A stretch of 64,000 bases of DNA from Pseudomonas viridiflava (GCF_900585905.1 NZ_UTVH01000095.1:248001-312000), one strand, 5' to 3'; counted from the first letter of the stretch, positions 22,987 to 32,681 are shown. Made by a program: numbers and translations. Notes: a model not told the origin generated them from the letters alone.

Positions 22987-23604
22987 ATGACAACCAAGCA
23001 ACCTGACTGGGAGCGCATTGAACAGCTCTTCCGGGCTGGCTTGCTCTCAGTGCGTGAGATAGCCGCAGCGTGCGGGGTATCCCACACTGCAATCAACAAA
23101 CGGTCCAAAGCTGAAGGCTGGGACCGTGACCTGAACGCTAAGATCAAGGCCAAGGCTGATTCGCTAGTTTCCAAACGTGAGGTTTCCACAAAGGTTTCCA
23201 CGGAAACACTGGCAACCGAGCGTGGAATCGTCGAGGCCAATGCTGAGGTCATCGCTGACATCCGGCTTGCGCATCGGGGTGACATCTCACGCAGCCGCCG
23301 ACTGACGAACAAGCTGCTTGATGAGCTGGAAGCGCTGACGGATGAACAGGGCACCATCAAGGAGCTGATTGCTCAGCTCAAGGATGGCGACCACGAAGAC
23401 GGTGAGGCGCTGTCCGACATGCTGGCCCTGGCCAACAAGATGGGCGCGCTGCCGTCTCGCACCAAAACGATGAAGGAGCTGGCTGAGACGCTGAAGACGC
23501 TGGTTGTGCTTGAGCGCCAAGCATATGGCCTGGACGAGAAAGAGAAATCCTCTGACGCCGACGAGCTGTCTAGCCTGATGGATGAATTAACGAAGGACGC
23601 CTGA
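22987..23604 (+). CDS. Terminase small subunit
   Basis: A 205-residue protein with an N-terminal HTH (LSVREIAAACGVSHTAINKR), a coiled-coil middle section and a C-terminal charged tail, as in small terminases that bind the packaging site. It immediately precedes the large subunit. The ATG at 22987 is the first in the conserved region; a longer open frame upstream lacks a binding site. Confidence 0.85.
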   Translation: MTTKQPDWERIEQLFRAGLLSVREIAAACGVSHTAINKRSKAEGWDRDLNAKIKAKADSLVSKREVSTKVSTETLATERGIVEANAEVIADIRLAHRGDISRSRRLTNKLLDELEALTDEQGTIKELIAQLKDGDHEDGEALSDMLALANKMGALPSRTKTMKELAETLKTLVVLERQAYGLDEKEKSSDADELSSLMDELTKDA

Positions 23605-23605
23605 C

Positions 23606-25096
23606 ATGAAGCCCGAGCACATGAAGCTGCTCAGGGATCGGTTTTGGCGCCTGAACAGCCTGTACTTCATCACTGACAAAAACGGGAAGAAAGTCCGCTT
23701 CCGCATGACGCAGGAGCAGATTGACTACTTCCAGGGGATGCACACCCGAAACATCATCCTCAAGGCCCGCCAGCTGGGATTCACGACGCTGGTGTGCATC
23801 GTGCAATTGGACGCCGCGCTGTTCGAGTCAGCCAAGTGCGCGCTAATCGCTCACACCCTGAACGATGCCAAGCGCCTGTTCCGCGAGAAGATCAAATATG
23901 CGTATGACAACCTGCCCAAGGAGATACGCGCTGCCAACCCTGCTTCTAACGATGCTGCTGGTGAGCTTGTATTCAGCAAGGGCGGATCGCTCTACGTGTC
24001 CACATCCTTTCGGGGCGGGACTCTACGGTATCTGCACGTATCCGAGTTCGGGAAGATCTGCGCCAAGTTCCCCCACAAGGCCCGAGAGATCGTCACCGGG
24101 GCATTCGAGGCTGTCGCTGCTGACTGCTTCGTTACCATTGAGTCGACGGCGGAGGGGCGGGCGGGCTACTTCTTCGATTACTCGCAGAGCGCGGAGAAGC
24201 AGCAGCTCTCCGGCGTGCCGCTGGGGAAGCTTGACTGGAAGTTCTTTTTCTTCAGTTGGTGGCGTAACGGCTTTTACTGGCTTGACCCTGCCGACGTCGT
24301 TATCCCACAACGACTGACCGATTACTTCACCGAGCTGCAAGCCAAGCACGGGGTAGTCACGAACCCAGGCCAGCGCGCATGGTATGCCGCCAAAGAGAAG
24401 TCTCTCGGGGATGACATGAAGCGGGAATACCCGTCGATACCGGCCGAGGCGTTCCAGCAGTCTGTTGAGGGTGCCTACTACGCCAAACAGTTCGCCAAGC
24501 TCTACGCGAACAAGCGGATTGGTGTCGTTCCGAACAACAGCCACCAGCCGGTGATGACGTTTTGGGACATTGGCGTCGGCGACTCCACGGCCATCTGGTT
24601 CGTGCGCCAGATCGGCACCGAATACCACATCATCGATTACTACGAGAACTCAGGCGAAGGCCTGCGCCATTACATGAAGGTGCTCAAGGACAAGGGTTAC
24701 ACCTACTCTGAGCACTGGGGGCCGCACGACATCGAGAACCGCGAGTTCGGCAGCGATGCCAAGAGCCGCAAAGACATCGCCAAAGAGGGTTACGAGATCG
24801 ATGGCGAGCGTTATTCAATCAAGTTCCAGGTCGTTCCAAGAACCGGTGTGGACGACGGCATTGAATCGGCCCGGGAGATCCTAGCCCTTTGCGTCTTCGA
24901 CGAGTCCAAGTGCGAAGAGGGCATTGGCCATCTCGAAAACTACCGCAAGGAGTGGGATGAGAACCGTGGCTGCTGGAAAGACAAACCATTCCATGACAGC
25001 ACATCACACGGCGCCGACGCCTTTAGATATTTCGCTGTAGCAAAAACCAAACGCGTACGCACAGGCGGTGTCCGCCGTATCGGAGGATTGGCCTGA
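23606..25096 (+). CDS. Terminase large subunit
   Basis: A 496-residue packaging motor. The ATPase domain has a Walker A-like KARQLGFTT (residues 53-61) and the downstream LRYLHVSEFGK segment in the Walker B region. The nuclease domain begins with TFWDIGVGDST near residue 318, whose Asp starts the RNase H-like acidic triad. It translocates DNA into procapsids and cuts the concatemer. Its stop overlaps the portal start by one base. Confidence 0.93.
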   Translation: MKPEHMKLLRDRFWRLNSLYFITDKNGKKVRFRMTQEQIDYFQGMHTRNIILKARQLGFTTLVCIVQLDAALFESAKCALIAHTLNDAKRLFREKIKYAYDNLPKEIRAANPASNDAAGELVFSKGGSLYVSTSFRGGTLRYLHVSEFGKICAKFPHKAREIVTGAFEAVAADCFVTIESTAEGRAGYFFDYSQSAEKQQLSGVPLGKLDWKFFFFSWWRNGFYWLDPADVVIPQRLTDYFTELQAKHGVVTNPGQRAWYAAKEKSLGDDMKREYPSIPAEAFQQSVEGAYYAKQFAKLYANKRIGVVPNNSHQPVMTFWDIGVGDSTAIWFVRQIGTEYHIIDYYENSGEGLRHYMKVLKDKGYTYSEHWGPHDIENREFGSDAKSRKDIAKEGYEIDGERYSIKFQVVPRTGVDDGIESAREILALCVFDESKCEEGIGHLENYRKEWDENRGCWKDKPFHDSTSHGADAFRYFAVAKTKRVRTGGVRRIGGLA

Positions 25097-26550
25097 TGCC
25101 AGTGCAATCGACAAACCCAGAGTTCGAAGAACACATTGCCGAGTGGCGGCTGATGGACGACGCGCTCGAAGGGGAAAGCGCCATCCGGAGCAACGCTCAG
25201 TATCTGCCCAAGCCATCAGGGATGGTCGAAGCCGAGAAGCTGGATGCGACCGGGAACGCCTACCTCTATCTGAATTACCGCGACCGCGCCCAGTACGAAC
25301 ACTGGGTGCGTGATGCGTTGCGCTCTATGATGGGCCTGGTGTCACGGCTGATTCCCGAGATCAAGCTTCCCGCCGGGCTGAAGGGGCTGGAAGACAACGC
25401 TACAGCCGACGGCTTCGGCTTGAAGCAACTGTTCATGCGGATGGTTCGCCAGACCATATCCCACGGCCGTGTGCCGACGGTGGTCAATGTCGACGACGCC
25501 GGGGAGCCGTATTTCTCCACCTACGAGGCCCGCAACGCCATCAACTGGAAGGTCGGCGCAAGCGGCGGACGGCAGGACCTGACGCTTTCGGTGTTCAGGG
25601 AGTTTCGCGAGAAGCCCGGCAACGACCAGTTCGCTCACGACACGGTCGAGGTGTTCCGCGTCTTCGCTATGCATGAAGGCGTATGCCAGACGGCGGTGCT
25701 GAGCGATGCGGGCGAGACGGTCGAGGGTCCCAGCTTCCTTGGCTCTGCCGGTTCCGACAGCCGCTTGGTTCGTCCGCTCGGCTTCATCCCTGTCATTTAC
25801 TGTGGGTCCACCGACAATTCACCTGGTGTCGATGAGCTTCCGCTGCTGACCATGGCGCGAGCCGCAGTGAAGTCGTACCAGCTCAGCGCGGACTATTTCA
25901 CTGCGCTGCACCAGACCAGCCACCCGCAACCCTGGGTGTCAGGCCTTGATGAGTCGGTCGAACTGAGCGTCACTGGCCCGTCTGCAGCTTGGGACCTCGG
26001 CCCCAGCGGATCATGCGGCTATCTGGAGTTCCAGGGCGCAGGCATCACGGCAGTTCGCCAAGCTATGGCCGACCAGAAGGGTGCCGCCCTCGAAGCCGGT
26101 GCCAAGGTGATGGACGTTTCGGGTGATGCTGAGTCGGGAGAGGCACGCAAGACGCGCCAGAACGACCAGCATGCGACGCTGCACAGCATTGTCATGTCGG
26201 TGGCTGAAGCCATCGAGCAGGGACTGCGTTACGCGGCAGAGTGGAAGGGCTACAGGCCTGAAGAAGTGACGTTCACCGTCCAGCCTGAGTTCATCACGCC
26301 TGTGGTCGATGCCCAGGTGCTGGCCGAGCTGCAGAAGGCCGTTATGGCAGGCACAGTCAGCGCAGACACCTACTGGATGTATCTCACCACCGGCAAGCTG
26401 CCTGAGCGTGCTTATGAGGAAGAGGCCACCCTGATCAGCGATGAGCGTGAGTCGGGTAGGGGCCTGAATTTGGACGCCGACGATGCAGAAGATACCGACC
26501 CAGCCGCTGGAGCCGGACCAGGCGGAGCCATCGGCGGCCGCGCTGCTTGA
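25096..26550 (+). CDS. Portal protein (DUF4055-like)
   Basis: A 484-residue portal. The sequence fits the DUF4055 group of siphophage portals: LNYRDRAQYEHWVRDALRSM around residue 58-75 is broken by the family's acidic/aromatic residues, and GLVSRLIP follows. The C-terminus is acidic and Gly/Ala-rich. It forms the dodecameric ring for DNA entry. It overlaps the minor head gene by 68 bases, an unusually long overlap. Confidence 0.85.
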   Translation: MPVQSTNPEFEEHIAEWRLMDDALEGESAIRSNAQYLPKPSGMVEAEKLDATGNAYLYLNYRDRAQYEHWVRDALRSMMGLVSRLIPEIKLPAGLKGLEDNATADGFGLKQLFMRMVRQTISHGRVPTVVNVDDAGEPYFSTYEARNAINWKVGASGGRQDLTLSVFREFREKPGNDQFAHDTVEVFRVFAMHEGVCQTAVLSDAGETVEGPSFLGSAGSDSRLVRPLGFIPVIYCGSTDNSPGVDELPLLTMARAAVKSYQLSADYFTALHQTSHPQPWVSGLDESVELSVTGPSAAWDLGPSGSCGYLEFQGAGITAVRQAMADQKGAALEAGAKVMDVSGDAESGEARKTRQNDQHATLHSIVMSVAEAIEQGLRYAAEWKGYRPEEVTFTVQPEFITPVVDAQVLAELQKAVMAGTVSADTYWMYLTTGKLPERAYEEEATLISDERESGRGLNLDADDAEDTDPAAGAGPGGAIGGRAA

Positions 26551-27604
26551 CCAGACCATTCGCAACGCGGTGATGGTCGAGCGTCTCAAGGCCGACGAGG
26601 TGCAGAAGTTCGAGAAGTACTTGCGCCAGATCGACCGGCTGGTTCGTGAGCAGCTGACACGCAAGGAGTTGACGACCTATGGACGTGAGCGTCTGGAGGA
26701 CTTTCTATCCCGTGTGGATGAAAAGCTGCTGGCGATCTACGCCGAGTACAGTGCGCTGGTGCAGGCCGACTTGGTGGACATCTCGCTTTACGAAGCTGCC
26801 TTCGAGGCGCGAAGTCTCAATGCGGCTTTTCCGGCCCTCGGCGCAATCGTTCCGACCAACCAGGTGATCCGCTCGGCATTGGCATTGGCCCCGTTGCAAG
26901 TGACCGGGATAAACGGCGGCAAGCTGCTGAAGACATTCTTCAACGGATGGACGCGCACCGAAACGTCACGGGTAACGAATGCCATCCGCGTGGGGTTCAC
27001 GCAAGGTCAGACCAACGCGGAGATCGTCCAGGCAATTCGCGGTACCGCGGCGCAGAACTTCACCGATGGAATACTTGCTGTCAGTCAGCGGAACGCCCGG
27101 ACCATCGTCAATACGGCAGTTCAGCATGCGGCCAGCACCGCGCGCATGGAGACAGCGAAAGCCAATCCGGATGTCATCACGGAAGTCGAGATCATCGCCA
27201 CGCTCGACCGGAAGACGACGCCGGTCTGCCGATTCATGGACAAGAAACGATATCCGACCAACTCCGGACCCCGGCCGCCGTTCCATGAAAACTGCCGCAC
27301 AACATTCGTATTTCGGACCCGGCTGAGCGACCTGTTTGAGAAGGACGCAACACGGGCAGCCATTGGGGCGCAGGGCGGCGGTCAGGTCGACGCGGGACTT
27401 CAGTACTATTCGTGGCTTCAGACCCAGCCCGCAAGCTTTCAGGATTCCGCCCTGGGCCCGGTGCGCGGCAAGCTTTTCAGGGATGGCGGCCTGCCGCCGG
27501 ACAAGTTCGCCAAGCTGCAGCTCGATAAGAACTTCAAGCCGATCACGCTCAAGCGCATGCAGGAGATGGAGCCCGATATGTTCAAACGGGCAGGGGTACA
27601 ATGA
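26483..27604 (+). CDS. Minor head / head morphogenesis protein (Mu F/SPP1 gp7-like)
   Basis: A 373-residue protein with the conserved C-terminal signature of the family: TLDRKTTPVCRFMDKKRYP followed by PPFHENCRTTF (around residues 238-275), containing the Cys and His residues of the fold. These proteins are co-packaged or help DNA entry. The start lies inside the portal gene; ATG 26483 may be too early, but no better start with a binding site is obvious. Confidence 0.85.
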   Translation: MQKIPTQPLEPDQAEPSAAALLDQTIRNAVMVERLKADEVQKFEKYLRQIDRLVREQLTRKELTTYGRERLEDFLSRVDEKLLAIYAEYSALVQADLVDISLYEAAFEARSLNAAFPALGAIVPTNQVIRSALALAPLQVTGINGGKLLKTFFNGWTRTETSRVTNAIRVGFTQGQTNAEIVQAIRGTAAQNFTDGILAVSQRNARTIVNTAVQHAASTARMETAKANPDVITEVEIIATLDRKTTPVCRFMDKKRYPTNSGPRPPFHENCRTTFVFRTRLSDLFEKDATRAAIGAQGGGQVDAGLQYYSWLQTQPASFQDSALGPVRGKLFRDGGLPPDKFAKLQLDKNFKPITLKRMQEMEPDMFKRAGVQ

Positions 27605-27627
27605 CAGCCCACTGAACAGGGTTTGCC

Positions 27628-28113
27628 ATGATCATCGTTGAGGAAGGCGCGGGCAGGGCTGACGCAAATAGCTATGCCGACCTGCGAGCTTTGCAGTTTC
27701 ACGGCAGCTATTACCAGTTCCCGATTCCTGCCGGCGAGTTGGAGAAGACAGGTTATTTGCTCGCGGCGTGTGTAGCCATGAATGCGCTGCGCTGGAAGGG
27801 CGAGAAGTCATCTGCAACGCAGTCCCTGGCCTGGCCGCGCGCCAACATTATCCTCGACGGGCATCCATTGTGCCGGGACCACATTCCGTACGGCATCCGC
27901 CATGGACAGGTCATGCTGGCAATAGAGATGTACGCTTGGGACCAAGGGCGCGAACTGGCCGAACCCACGCACGCATACGATGGAGACAAAGCCATTCCGT
28001 TGCGCCGCAGCTGCGAGGAATACCGGCTTGATCCGCCGCTTTGGGTTTCCAGCGGAACGCAGTTCGCTGATTACCTGATGAGGAGGGGGCTAATACTGGT
28101 CAAAAGTGACTAA
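27628..28113 (+). CDS. Head-tail connector / DnaT-like ssDNA-binding domain protein
   Basis: A 161-residue protein matching the group annotated as 'DnaT-like ssDNA-binding' in phage neck modules: GRADANSYADL near the N-terminus, W-K-G in the middle and the SLAWPRANIILDG motif. Because it stands among head genes, a connector or neck role is likelier than DNA replication. Confidence 0.65.
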   Translation: MIIVEEGAGRADANSYADLRALQFHGSYYQFPIPAGELEKTGYLLAACVAMNALRWKGEKSSATQSLAWPRANIILDGHPLCRDHIPYGIRHGQVMLAIEMYAWDQGRELAEPTHAYDGDKAIPLRRSCEEYRLDPPLWVSSGTQFADYLMRRGLILVKSD

Positions 28114-28159
28114 CATCTGGACCTCACTTATAGTCGGCACTCATCTCAAGGAGGGCTGC

Positions 28160-28372
28160 ATGAGCATACAATTCCAAGCATTTGATCAGCATCAAAACAT
28201 GACTGTAATTGTCCATGACACATCAGAGGACTCAGTAGATGGTAGTGGGCGTGTTAAGCACTGGGCGCTCTCCACGCTAGCTGGACGGCAAGTCATTCGT
28301 GAGAGCAAGGGGGTCTACAGAATCAAAGATGGAACGACCATATTGAAATCTGATGACCCAAACGCACCGTGA
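28160..28372 (+). CDS. Small hypothetical protein among head genes
   Basis: A 70-residue protein with a strong AAGGAGGG site eight bases before its ATG. Lower GC than the flanking structural genes and followed directly by a terminator, both suggesting a small inserted moron. Function unknown. Confidence 0.6.
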   Translation: MSIQFQAFDQHQNMTVIVHDTSEDSVDGSGRVKHWALSTLAGRQVIRESKGVYRIKDGTTILKSDDPNAP

Positions 28373-28393
28373 ATAATAAACATCTACTCCAAG

Positions 28394-28420
28394 AACCTCG
28401 GCCATGCCGGGGTTTTTTTA
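28394..28420 (+). terminator. Intrinsic terminator inside the head operon
   Basis: AACCTCGGC/GCCGGGGTT stem with a 3-base loop and seven T, directly behind the small inserted gene. Late transcription must pass it, so late RNA polymerase is probably antiterminated. Confidence 0.8.
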
Positions 28421-28466
28421 TGCCTGCTGATCAGGTCAGCGGCCCATCAATCCCCAGGGGATACCC

Positions 28467-29237
28467 ATGTTCAAGCTGAAACAACTTTTTCTGAATACAA
28501 CCGGCGAAGGCGGCGAGGGCGGCGGTGGCGTGACCATTACCCCCGAGATTCAGGCCGTCATCGATCAACAAGTCGCTGGTTTGAAAACCAAGAATGCCGA
28601 GCTGATCGGCTCGCTTCGCACCACCAAAACCGAGCTGGAAGGCTTCAAAACCCAGTTCGAAGGCTTGGACATCGACGCCGTGAAGGGCCTGCTCAACAAA
28701 GTGGGTCAGGACGAGGAAACTCGCCTCTTGGCCGAGGGCAAGCTCGACGAGGTGATCAGCAAGCGCACCGAGCGTTTGCGCACCGATTACGACAAGCAGC
28801 TGGCCGCCGAGAAGACCCGCGCCGACAAGGCCGAAGCCTTCGCCGCCAAGTACAGCGATAAGGTCCTAGCCGATTCCATCCGCGCAGCTGCCATTAAGGC
28901 TGGCGCGCTCCCCGAAGCCGCAGAGGACATCATCCTGCGCGCCAGGGGCACTTTTAAACTCAGTGAAGACGGCGAGGCTATTGCCACCGACCGGGACGGC
29001 GAAGTCGTTTACGGGAAGGACGGCAAGACGCCGTTGTCACCGCTCGAATGGGCGGAATCGCTACGTGAAACAGCAACACACCTCTGGCCAAGGGCTCAGG
29101 GTGCCGGGCAGACCGGCGATCAAGGTGGCAAGGCCACGAAGAAGTTTTCCGACATGACCGAAACCGAGCGCACCGACCTTTTCAGGGCGGACCCGGCGAA
29201 ATACCGCCAGCTGCGCGAAGCCACCAAACAGGAGTAA
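28467..29237 (+). CDS. Capsid scaffolding protein
   Basis: A 256-residue protein with a Gly-rich N-terminus, a long coiled coil (about residues 35-130) and a charged C-terminal tail ending in FRADPAKYRQLREATKQE, typical of scaffolds preceding the capsid gene. It should guide capsid assembly and leave before packaging. It ends six bases before the capsid start. Confidence 0.8.
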   Translation: MFKLKQLFLNTTGEGGEGGGGVTITPEIQAVIDQQVAGLKTKNAELIGSLRTTKTELEGFKTQFEGLDIDAVKGLLNKVGQDEETRLLAEGKLDEVISKRTERLRTDYDKQLAAEKTRADKAEAFAAKYSDKVLADSIRAAAIKAGALPEAAEDIILRARGTFKLSEDGEAIATDRDGEVVYGKDGKTPLSPLEWAESLRETATHLWPRAQGAGQTGDQGGKATKKFSDMTETERTDLFRADPAKYRQLREATKQE

Positions 29238-29243
29238 CACACT

Positions 29244-30284
29244 ATGGCGACCACTCGCCTGTCTGACGCAGTAATCCCCGAGGTGTACGCCGATTATCAG
29301 GCGGAGAACACCCCAGAAAAGACAGCTTTCTTCGAGTCTGGCGTCGTTGTCCGCAATGAGATGCTGGATCAGAAGGCCAACACCGGCGGCCAAGAGATCC
29401 AGATTCCATTCTGGCGCGACCTGGATTCGTCCGTAGAGCCGAACGCGTCCAACGATGACCCAGCGGACATGGCCTCGCCCAACAAGCTCGGCTCTGGCAT
29501 CCAGAAGGCGAGCATCAGCTACCTGAACCAAGGCTATTCGGCCGCAGATCTGGTGGTTGAGCTGTCTGGGTCCAATCCGATGCAGCGCATCCGCAACCGT
29601 TTCGGTACCTACTGGCAGCGCCAGTGGCAGCGACGCGTGATTGCATCCGCAGTCGGTGTCCTCGCAGACAACATTGCCAATGACAATGGAGACATGGTCT
29701 ACGACGGCTCGGCCATGGCGTGGACCCGCCAGGCGTTTACAGCCGCAGTGTTCACCCTGGGTGACGCATTTGGTCAGCTGTCCGCAATCGCAGTTCACTC
29801 GCTGGCTTACAAGCAGATGATCGATGCCGATGACATCGACTTCGTCCCTGACAGCAAGGGCAACCTGACCATTCCCACTTTCATGGGTCAGCGCGTGATC
29901 GTTGATGACTCGATGCCCGCCACTAGCGCAGGCAACCCGGCGACCATCACCACCACCGCAGTGCTGTTCGGCGCCGGTGCGTTCGGCTACGGCGAAGGCA
30001 GCCCGCTTGTCCCAGAAGAGGTAGAGCGTCAGGCCCGGGCAGGCAACGGCGGCGGTGTCGAAACGCTTTGGGAGCGCAAGACTTGGATCCTGCACCCGTT
30101 TGGCTATCAGTTCACCGGCGCCGATATCACAAACCGCGCAAACGTGAATGGTCGTACCGGCGCTGACACCGCCGTTGACGAGTTTTCGCCCCTGTTGGCG
30201 GACCTGCGCAAGGCCGCGAACTGGAACCGCGTTGTCGACCGCAAAAACGTGCCGATCGCATTCCTGAAAATCAAAGGCGCGTAA
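29244..30284 (+). CDS. Major capsid protein
   Basis: A 346-residue protein with features of HK97-fold capsids of this siphophage group: N-terminal LSDAVIPEVYADYQ, a VVVRNEMLD segment, the tryptophan-rich TYWQRQWQRRVIASAVG helix and a conserved C-terminal NWNRVVDRKNVPIAFLKIK end. Position after the scaffold and strong coding signature support the call. Confidence 0.9.
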   Translation: MATTRLSDAVIPEVYADYQAENTPEKTAFFESGVVVRNEMLDQKANTGGQEIQIPFWRDLDSSVEPNASNDDPADMASPNKLGSGIQKASISYLNQGYSAADLVVELSGSNPMQRIRNRFGTYWQRQWQRRVIASAVGVLADNIANDNGDMVYDGSAMAWTRQAFTAAVFTLGDAFGQLSAIAVHSLAYKQMIDADDIDFVPDSKGNLTIPTFMGQRVIVDDSMPATSAGNPATITTTAVLFGAGAFGYGEGSPLVPEEVERQARAGNGGGVETLWERKTWILHPFGYQFTGADITNRANVNGRTGADTAVDEFSPLLADLRKAANWNRVVDRKNVPIAFLKIKGA

Positions 30285-30325
30285 GCCGATGAGGGCTTAG
30301 GCCCTCGTTTCCACTGGAGAGGATC

Positions 30326-30700
30326 ATGACTCAAAGCGACATCAAACCCGGTGAACAGCTAACGCTTGCGCAGATCAACTGGATGCGCAAGCAGGCACAG
30401 GCTCAGGCCGAGTCTGGAAGCGGCAATGGCGGTGCAGGGGAGCTGCGTCAAGACGGCCCCACCGTTGGCGAGTACGTGGCGGAAGGTTACAAGGCATCCA
30501 ATTACCCACCGCAGGGCTACGCGTCCCGCAGCGCCGCTGAAGATATCGAAGAGGCGCTGAAGCGCGAGCAAGACGCGCCGGAAACTGACCCTCTGAAAAT
30601 GAAGGTTCCCGAGCTGAAAGAGTGGCTCACCGCCAAAGGTATCGAGTTCGACGCCACGGCGAAGAAAGAAGACCTGCAGGCCTTGGTACCGAACGAATAA
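30326..30700 (+). CDS. Hypothetical head protein with C-terminal HeH/LEM-like motif
   Basis: A 124-residue protein. The C-terminal 35 residues (KVPELKEWLTAKGIEFD ... KKEDLQALV) match the HeH/LEM/SAP-like helix-extension-helix motif often appended to phage head or head-completion proteins. The rest is Gln/Ala/Gly-rich and likely flexible. Possible head decoration or DNA-contacting protein. Confidence 0.65.
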   Translation: MTQSDIKPGEQLTLAQINWMRKQAQAQAESGSGNGGAGELRQDGPTVGEYVAEGYKASNYPPQGYASRSAAEDIEEALKREQDAPETDPLKMKVPELKEWLTAKGIEFDATAKKEDLQALVPNE

Positions 30701-30711
30701 GGGACACCAAA

Positions 30712-31089
30712 ATGACCGATTTCATCACTGTTGCCGATGTGAATGCTCAGCTGGGCCCTGCCTGGGCAGGTACTGGTGATCCGGTCCTTGCTGTGACCAT
30801 GGCAAACGCCTGGCTCACAGCCAAGATTCTGCGAGTCGTCTCTGATCCAGTCCCTGACGCGATCAAGATGGCTGGCGGCCAAGTGGCAAAGGAAGCAGCC
30901 GCGGGCAATTTGTACAAGGCCACACAGAAAGAGGTGCTGAGCAAAACAGTGTCTGCGCAGCCCGGTACGTCCACCAGCAAAACCTATGCTGCTGGCTCGA
31001 CTGATCTGTCAGCGGGCGAGAACTTCGCACTGGCTCTGCTGGCGCCGTGGACCAAGCGCTCCGGCACCATTATGCTCAAGAGGGCGTAA
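30712..31089 (+). CDS. Head-tail connector-like protein
   Basis: A 125-residue protein between capsid and tail genes, beginning TDFITVADVNAQLGP with alternating helices thereafter, a layout usual for adaptor (gp6-like) connector proteins. Not matched to a named family with certainty. Confidence 0.6.
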   Translation: MTDFITVADVNAQLGPAWAGTGDPVLAVTMANAWLTAKILRVVSDPVPDAIKMAGGQVAKEAAAGNLYKATQKEVLSKTVSAQPGTSTSKTYAAGSTDLSAGENFALALLAPWTKRSGTIMLKRA

Positions 31090-31091
31090 CC

Positions 31092-31481
31092 ATGGGCATG
31101 CGCGAAGAGCTACAGACCGAACTGGCCGAGGCATTCGATGATCCAGACGGCCTGGCGGATGCGGTTAAGCCGGTCTTGGGCAGCCGTAAAGAAGCCCCGG
31201 TTTATGACCCGGCCGCTGGCAAACCGGTCAGCGCGACTAGCAACTACACAGGCCGCGGGGTATACGGTAGCTATCTCTCCAAAGAAATTGACGGTTCACT
31301 TGTCCAGACCGCTGACAAGAAGCTGCTGGTGCTGAAAAACGAATTGTTCATTTCCGAGGCTGGTGCGCCAACGACTTCACAAGCCACTCCCGCCATCGGA
31401 GATGTGGTGAACGACTTGCGGGTCATCAAAGTATCCGCCGATTCGGCGGATGCAACCTGGACACTTCAACTTAGGCAATGA
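31092..31481 (+). CDS. Head-closure/neck-like hypothetical protein
   Basis: A 129-residue protein with a helical N-terminus and a beta-rich C-terminus (KLLVLKNELFISEAG ... WTLQL), a pattern of head-closure or stopper proteins. Starts two bases after the preceding stop. Assigned by position and pattern. Confidence 0.55.
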   Translation: MGMREELQTELAEAFDDPDGLADAVKPVLGSRKEAPVYDPAAGKPVSATSNYTGRGVYGSYLSKEIDGSLVQTADKKLLVLKNELFISEAGAPTTSQATPAIGDVVNDLRVIKVSADSADATWTLQLRQ

Positions 31482-31557
31482 TGACCAACCCGGGTGCTGA
31501 TCGGTTTGTTGGGGTATTCAAACCGAATTAGCACTACTCGTCGATTTCAAAAGGGCT

Positions 31558-31974
31558 CTAATAAGAGAGCATTTCGTCGAGCTTGTTCAGAGTTTCAATG
31601 TTCACCTTTCCATCCTCAAGCTCCTGCTCCAGCACCTTTAGTAGCGCAATAGTGTTGTCAGAAAGCGGATTTTTCGAAGGGACTTTACCCGTGGCGAATG
31701 TCGTTACCCACTCGGGGTGAGATTGCCTGCAGCCTGCAGAAATTGAAGCTCGTAACCTTTCTGCACTATTTGTTAGATCCACATCCGCTAGAGTGTCGGC
31801 GAGCATTCGCTCTCTTGCGCTAGCGATGTTTTTGGCTGCCTGCTGGCCATAAGTAAGTGCAGTCTTGGGTATGTTTGATGGTTTATTGTGCCGTTGTTTC
31901 ATGGAGATTATTTCCCTATGCAGTGGTTCCACAAGCTCGTAGTTAAAACTGATTTTCGAATTATCTGGGAGCAC
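31558..31974 (-). CDS. Inverted moron gene within the late operon
   Basis: A 138-residue soluble helical protein on the minus strand, the only such gene inside the structural block. GAGG eight bases before its GTG start supports translation. GC content is lower than the structural genes, and non-coding segments flank it on both sides, as expected for a moron with its own promoter, probably active in the lysogen. The sequence shows no signal peptide, membrane helix or known motif. Candidate exclusion or host-modifying gene. Confidence 0.6.
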   Translation of the reverse strand: MLPDNSKISFNYELVEPLHREIISMKQRHNKPSNIPKTALTYGQQAAKNIASARERMLADTLADVDLTNSAERLRASISAGCRQSHPEWVTTFATGKVPSKNPLSDNTIALLKVLEQELEDGKVNIETLNKLDEMLSY

Positions 31975-32024
31975 GGCAATATCCTCAAGCCTGCACTGGC
32001 CCTGTATGCATTGCTGGTGCAGTC

Positions 32025-32681
32025 TTGAGTCGCGCGGGTTCTGGTAGATCAGGTACCTTTGCCCTCAGCCTGGCCCAGTTTGCCGAGCAGGCGACACACG
32101 CCATTGATGCGAGTCTGCGCGAGATCATCATCGAGGTCGGCAGCAGCGTCATCCGCATGTCGCCCGTGGGCAACCCTGAAATCTGGGCAGCGAACGTGTC
32201 GCACCGGGCTGCAAACAAGGCTCAAGCGGATGCCTACGACGCTCACGTTGAAGTCCGCAACGTCATCACCTCGCTGACACCAGGCAACTACACCAAAGGC
32301 GGGCGCCTGAAGCGCGGCGTGAAGTACGCCAAGCCACTGACCAAGACTGAGCGCGACCAGAATTTCAATGTAAACGGGCTGGTGGCCGGGCAGGGGTACG
32401 TGGGCGGCCGGTTCCGGGCCAACTGGCACCTGTCGATTGATGTGGTCGAGAACGTCACGTTTGACGAGGTGGACCCAAGCGGCCGGGAGACAATCGCCGC
32501 GCTGGTCTCTGCTGTGAGCGACTTCACCGCCGGGCAGACGGCATACCTGATCAACAACCTGCCTTATGCCATCCCGCTGGAATACGGGCACAGCACCCAG
32601 GCGCCCTCCGGCATGGTGCGCGTGACGGTTGCCCGCTTTCAGCAGATCGTGGCCGAGGCCATCAGGAACAACCAGATATGA
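32025..32681 (+). CDS. Tail completion / HK97 gp10-like protein
   Basis: A 218-residue protein with SLAQFAEQATHAIDASLREI and the conserved RMSPVGNPEIW and GYVGGRFRANW segments of the HK97 gp10/neck family; the PVG and GRFRANW motifs are diagnostic. The start codon appears to be TTG at 32025. It joins head and tail together with the next gene, which it overlaps by four bases. Confidence 0.75.
   Translation: MSRAGSGRSGTFALSLAQFAEQATHAIDASLREIIIEVGSSVIRMSPVGNPEIWAANVSHRAANKAQADAYDAHVEVRNVITSLTPGNYTKGGRLKRGVKYAKPLTKTERDQNFNVNGLVAGQGYVGGRFRANWHLSIDVVENVTFDEVDPSGRETIAALVSAVSDFTAGQTAYLINNLPYAIPLEYGHSTQAPSGMVRVTVARFQQIVAEAIRNNQI

Noticed and set aside
31918..32028. A 36-codon plus-strand frame ending just before the gp10-like gene
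   Set aside because: Lies opposite the N-terminal part of the minus-strand moron, which has the better binding site.
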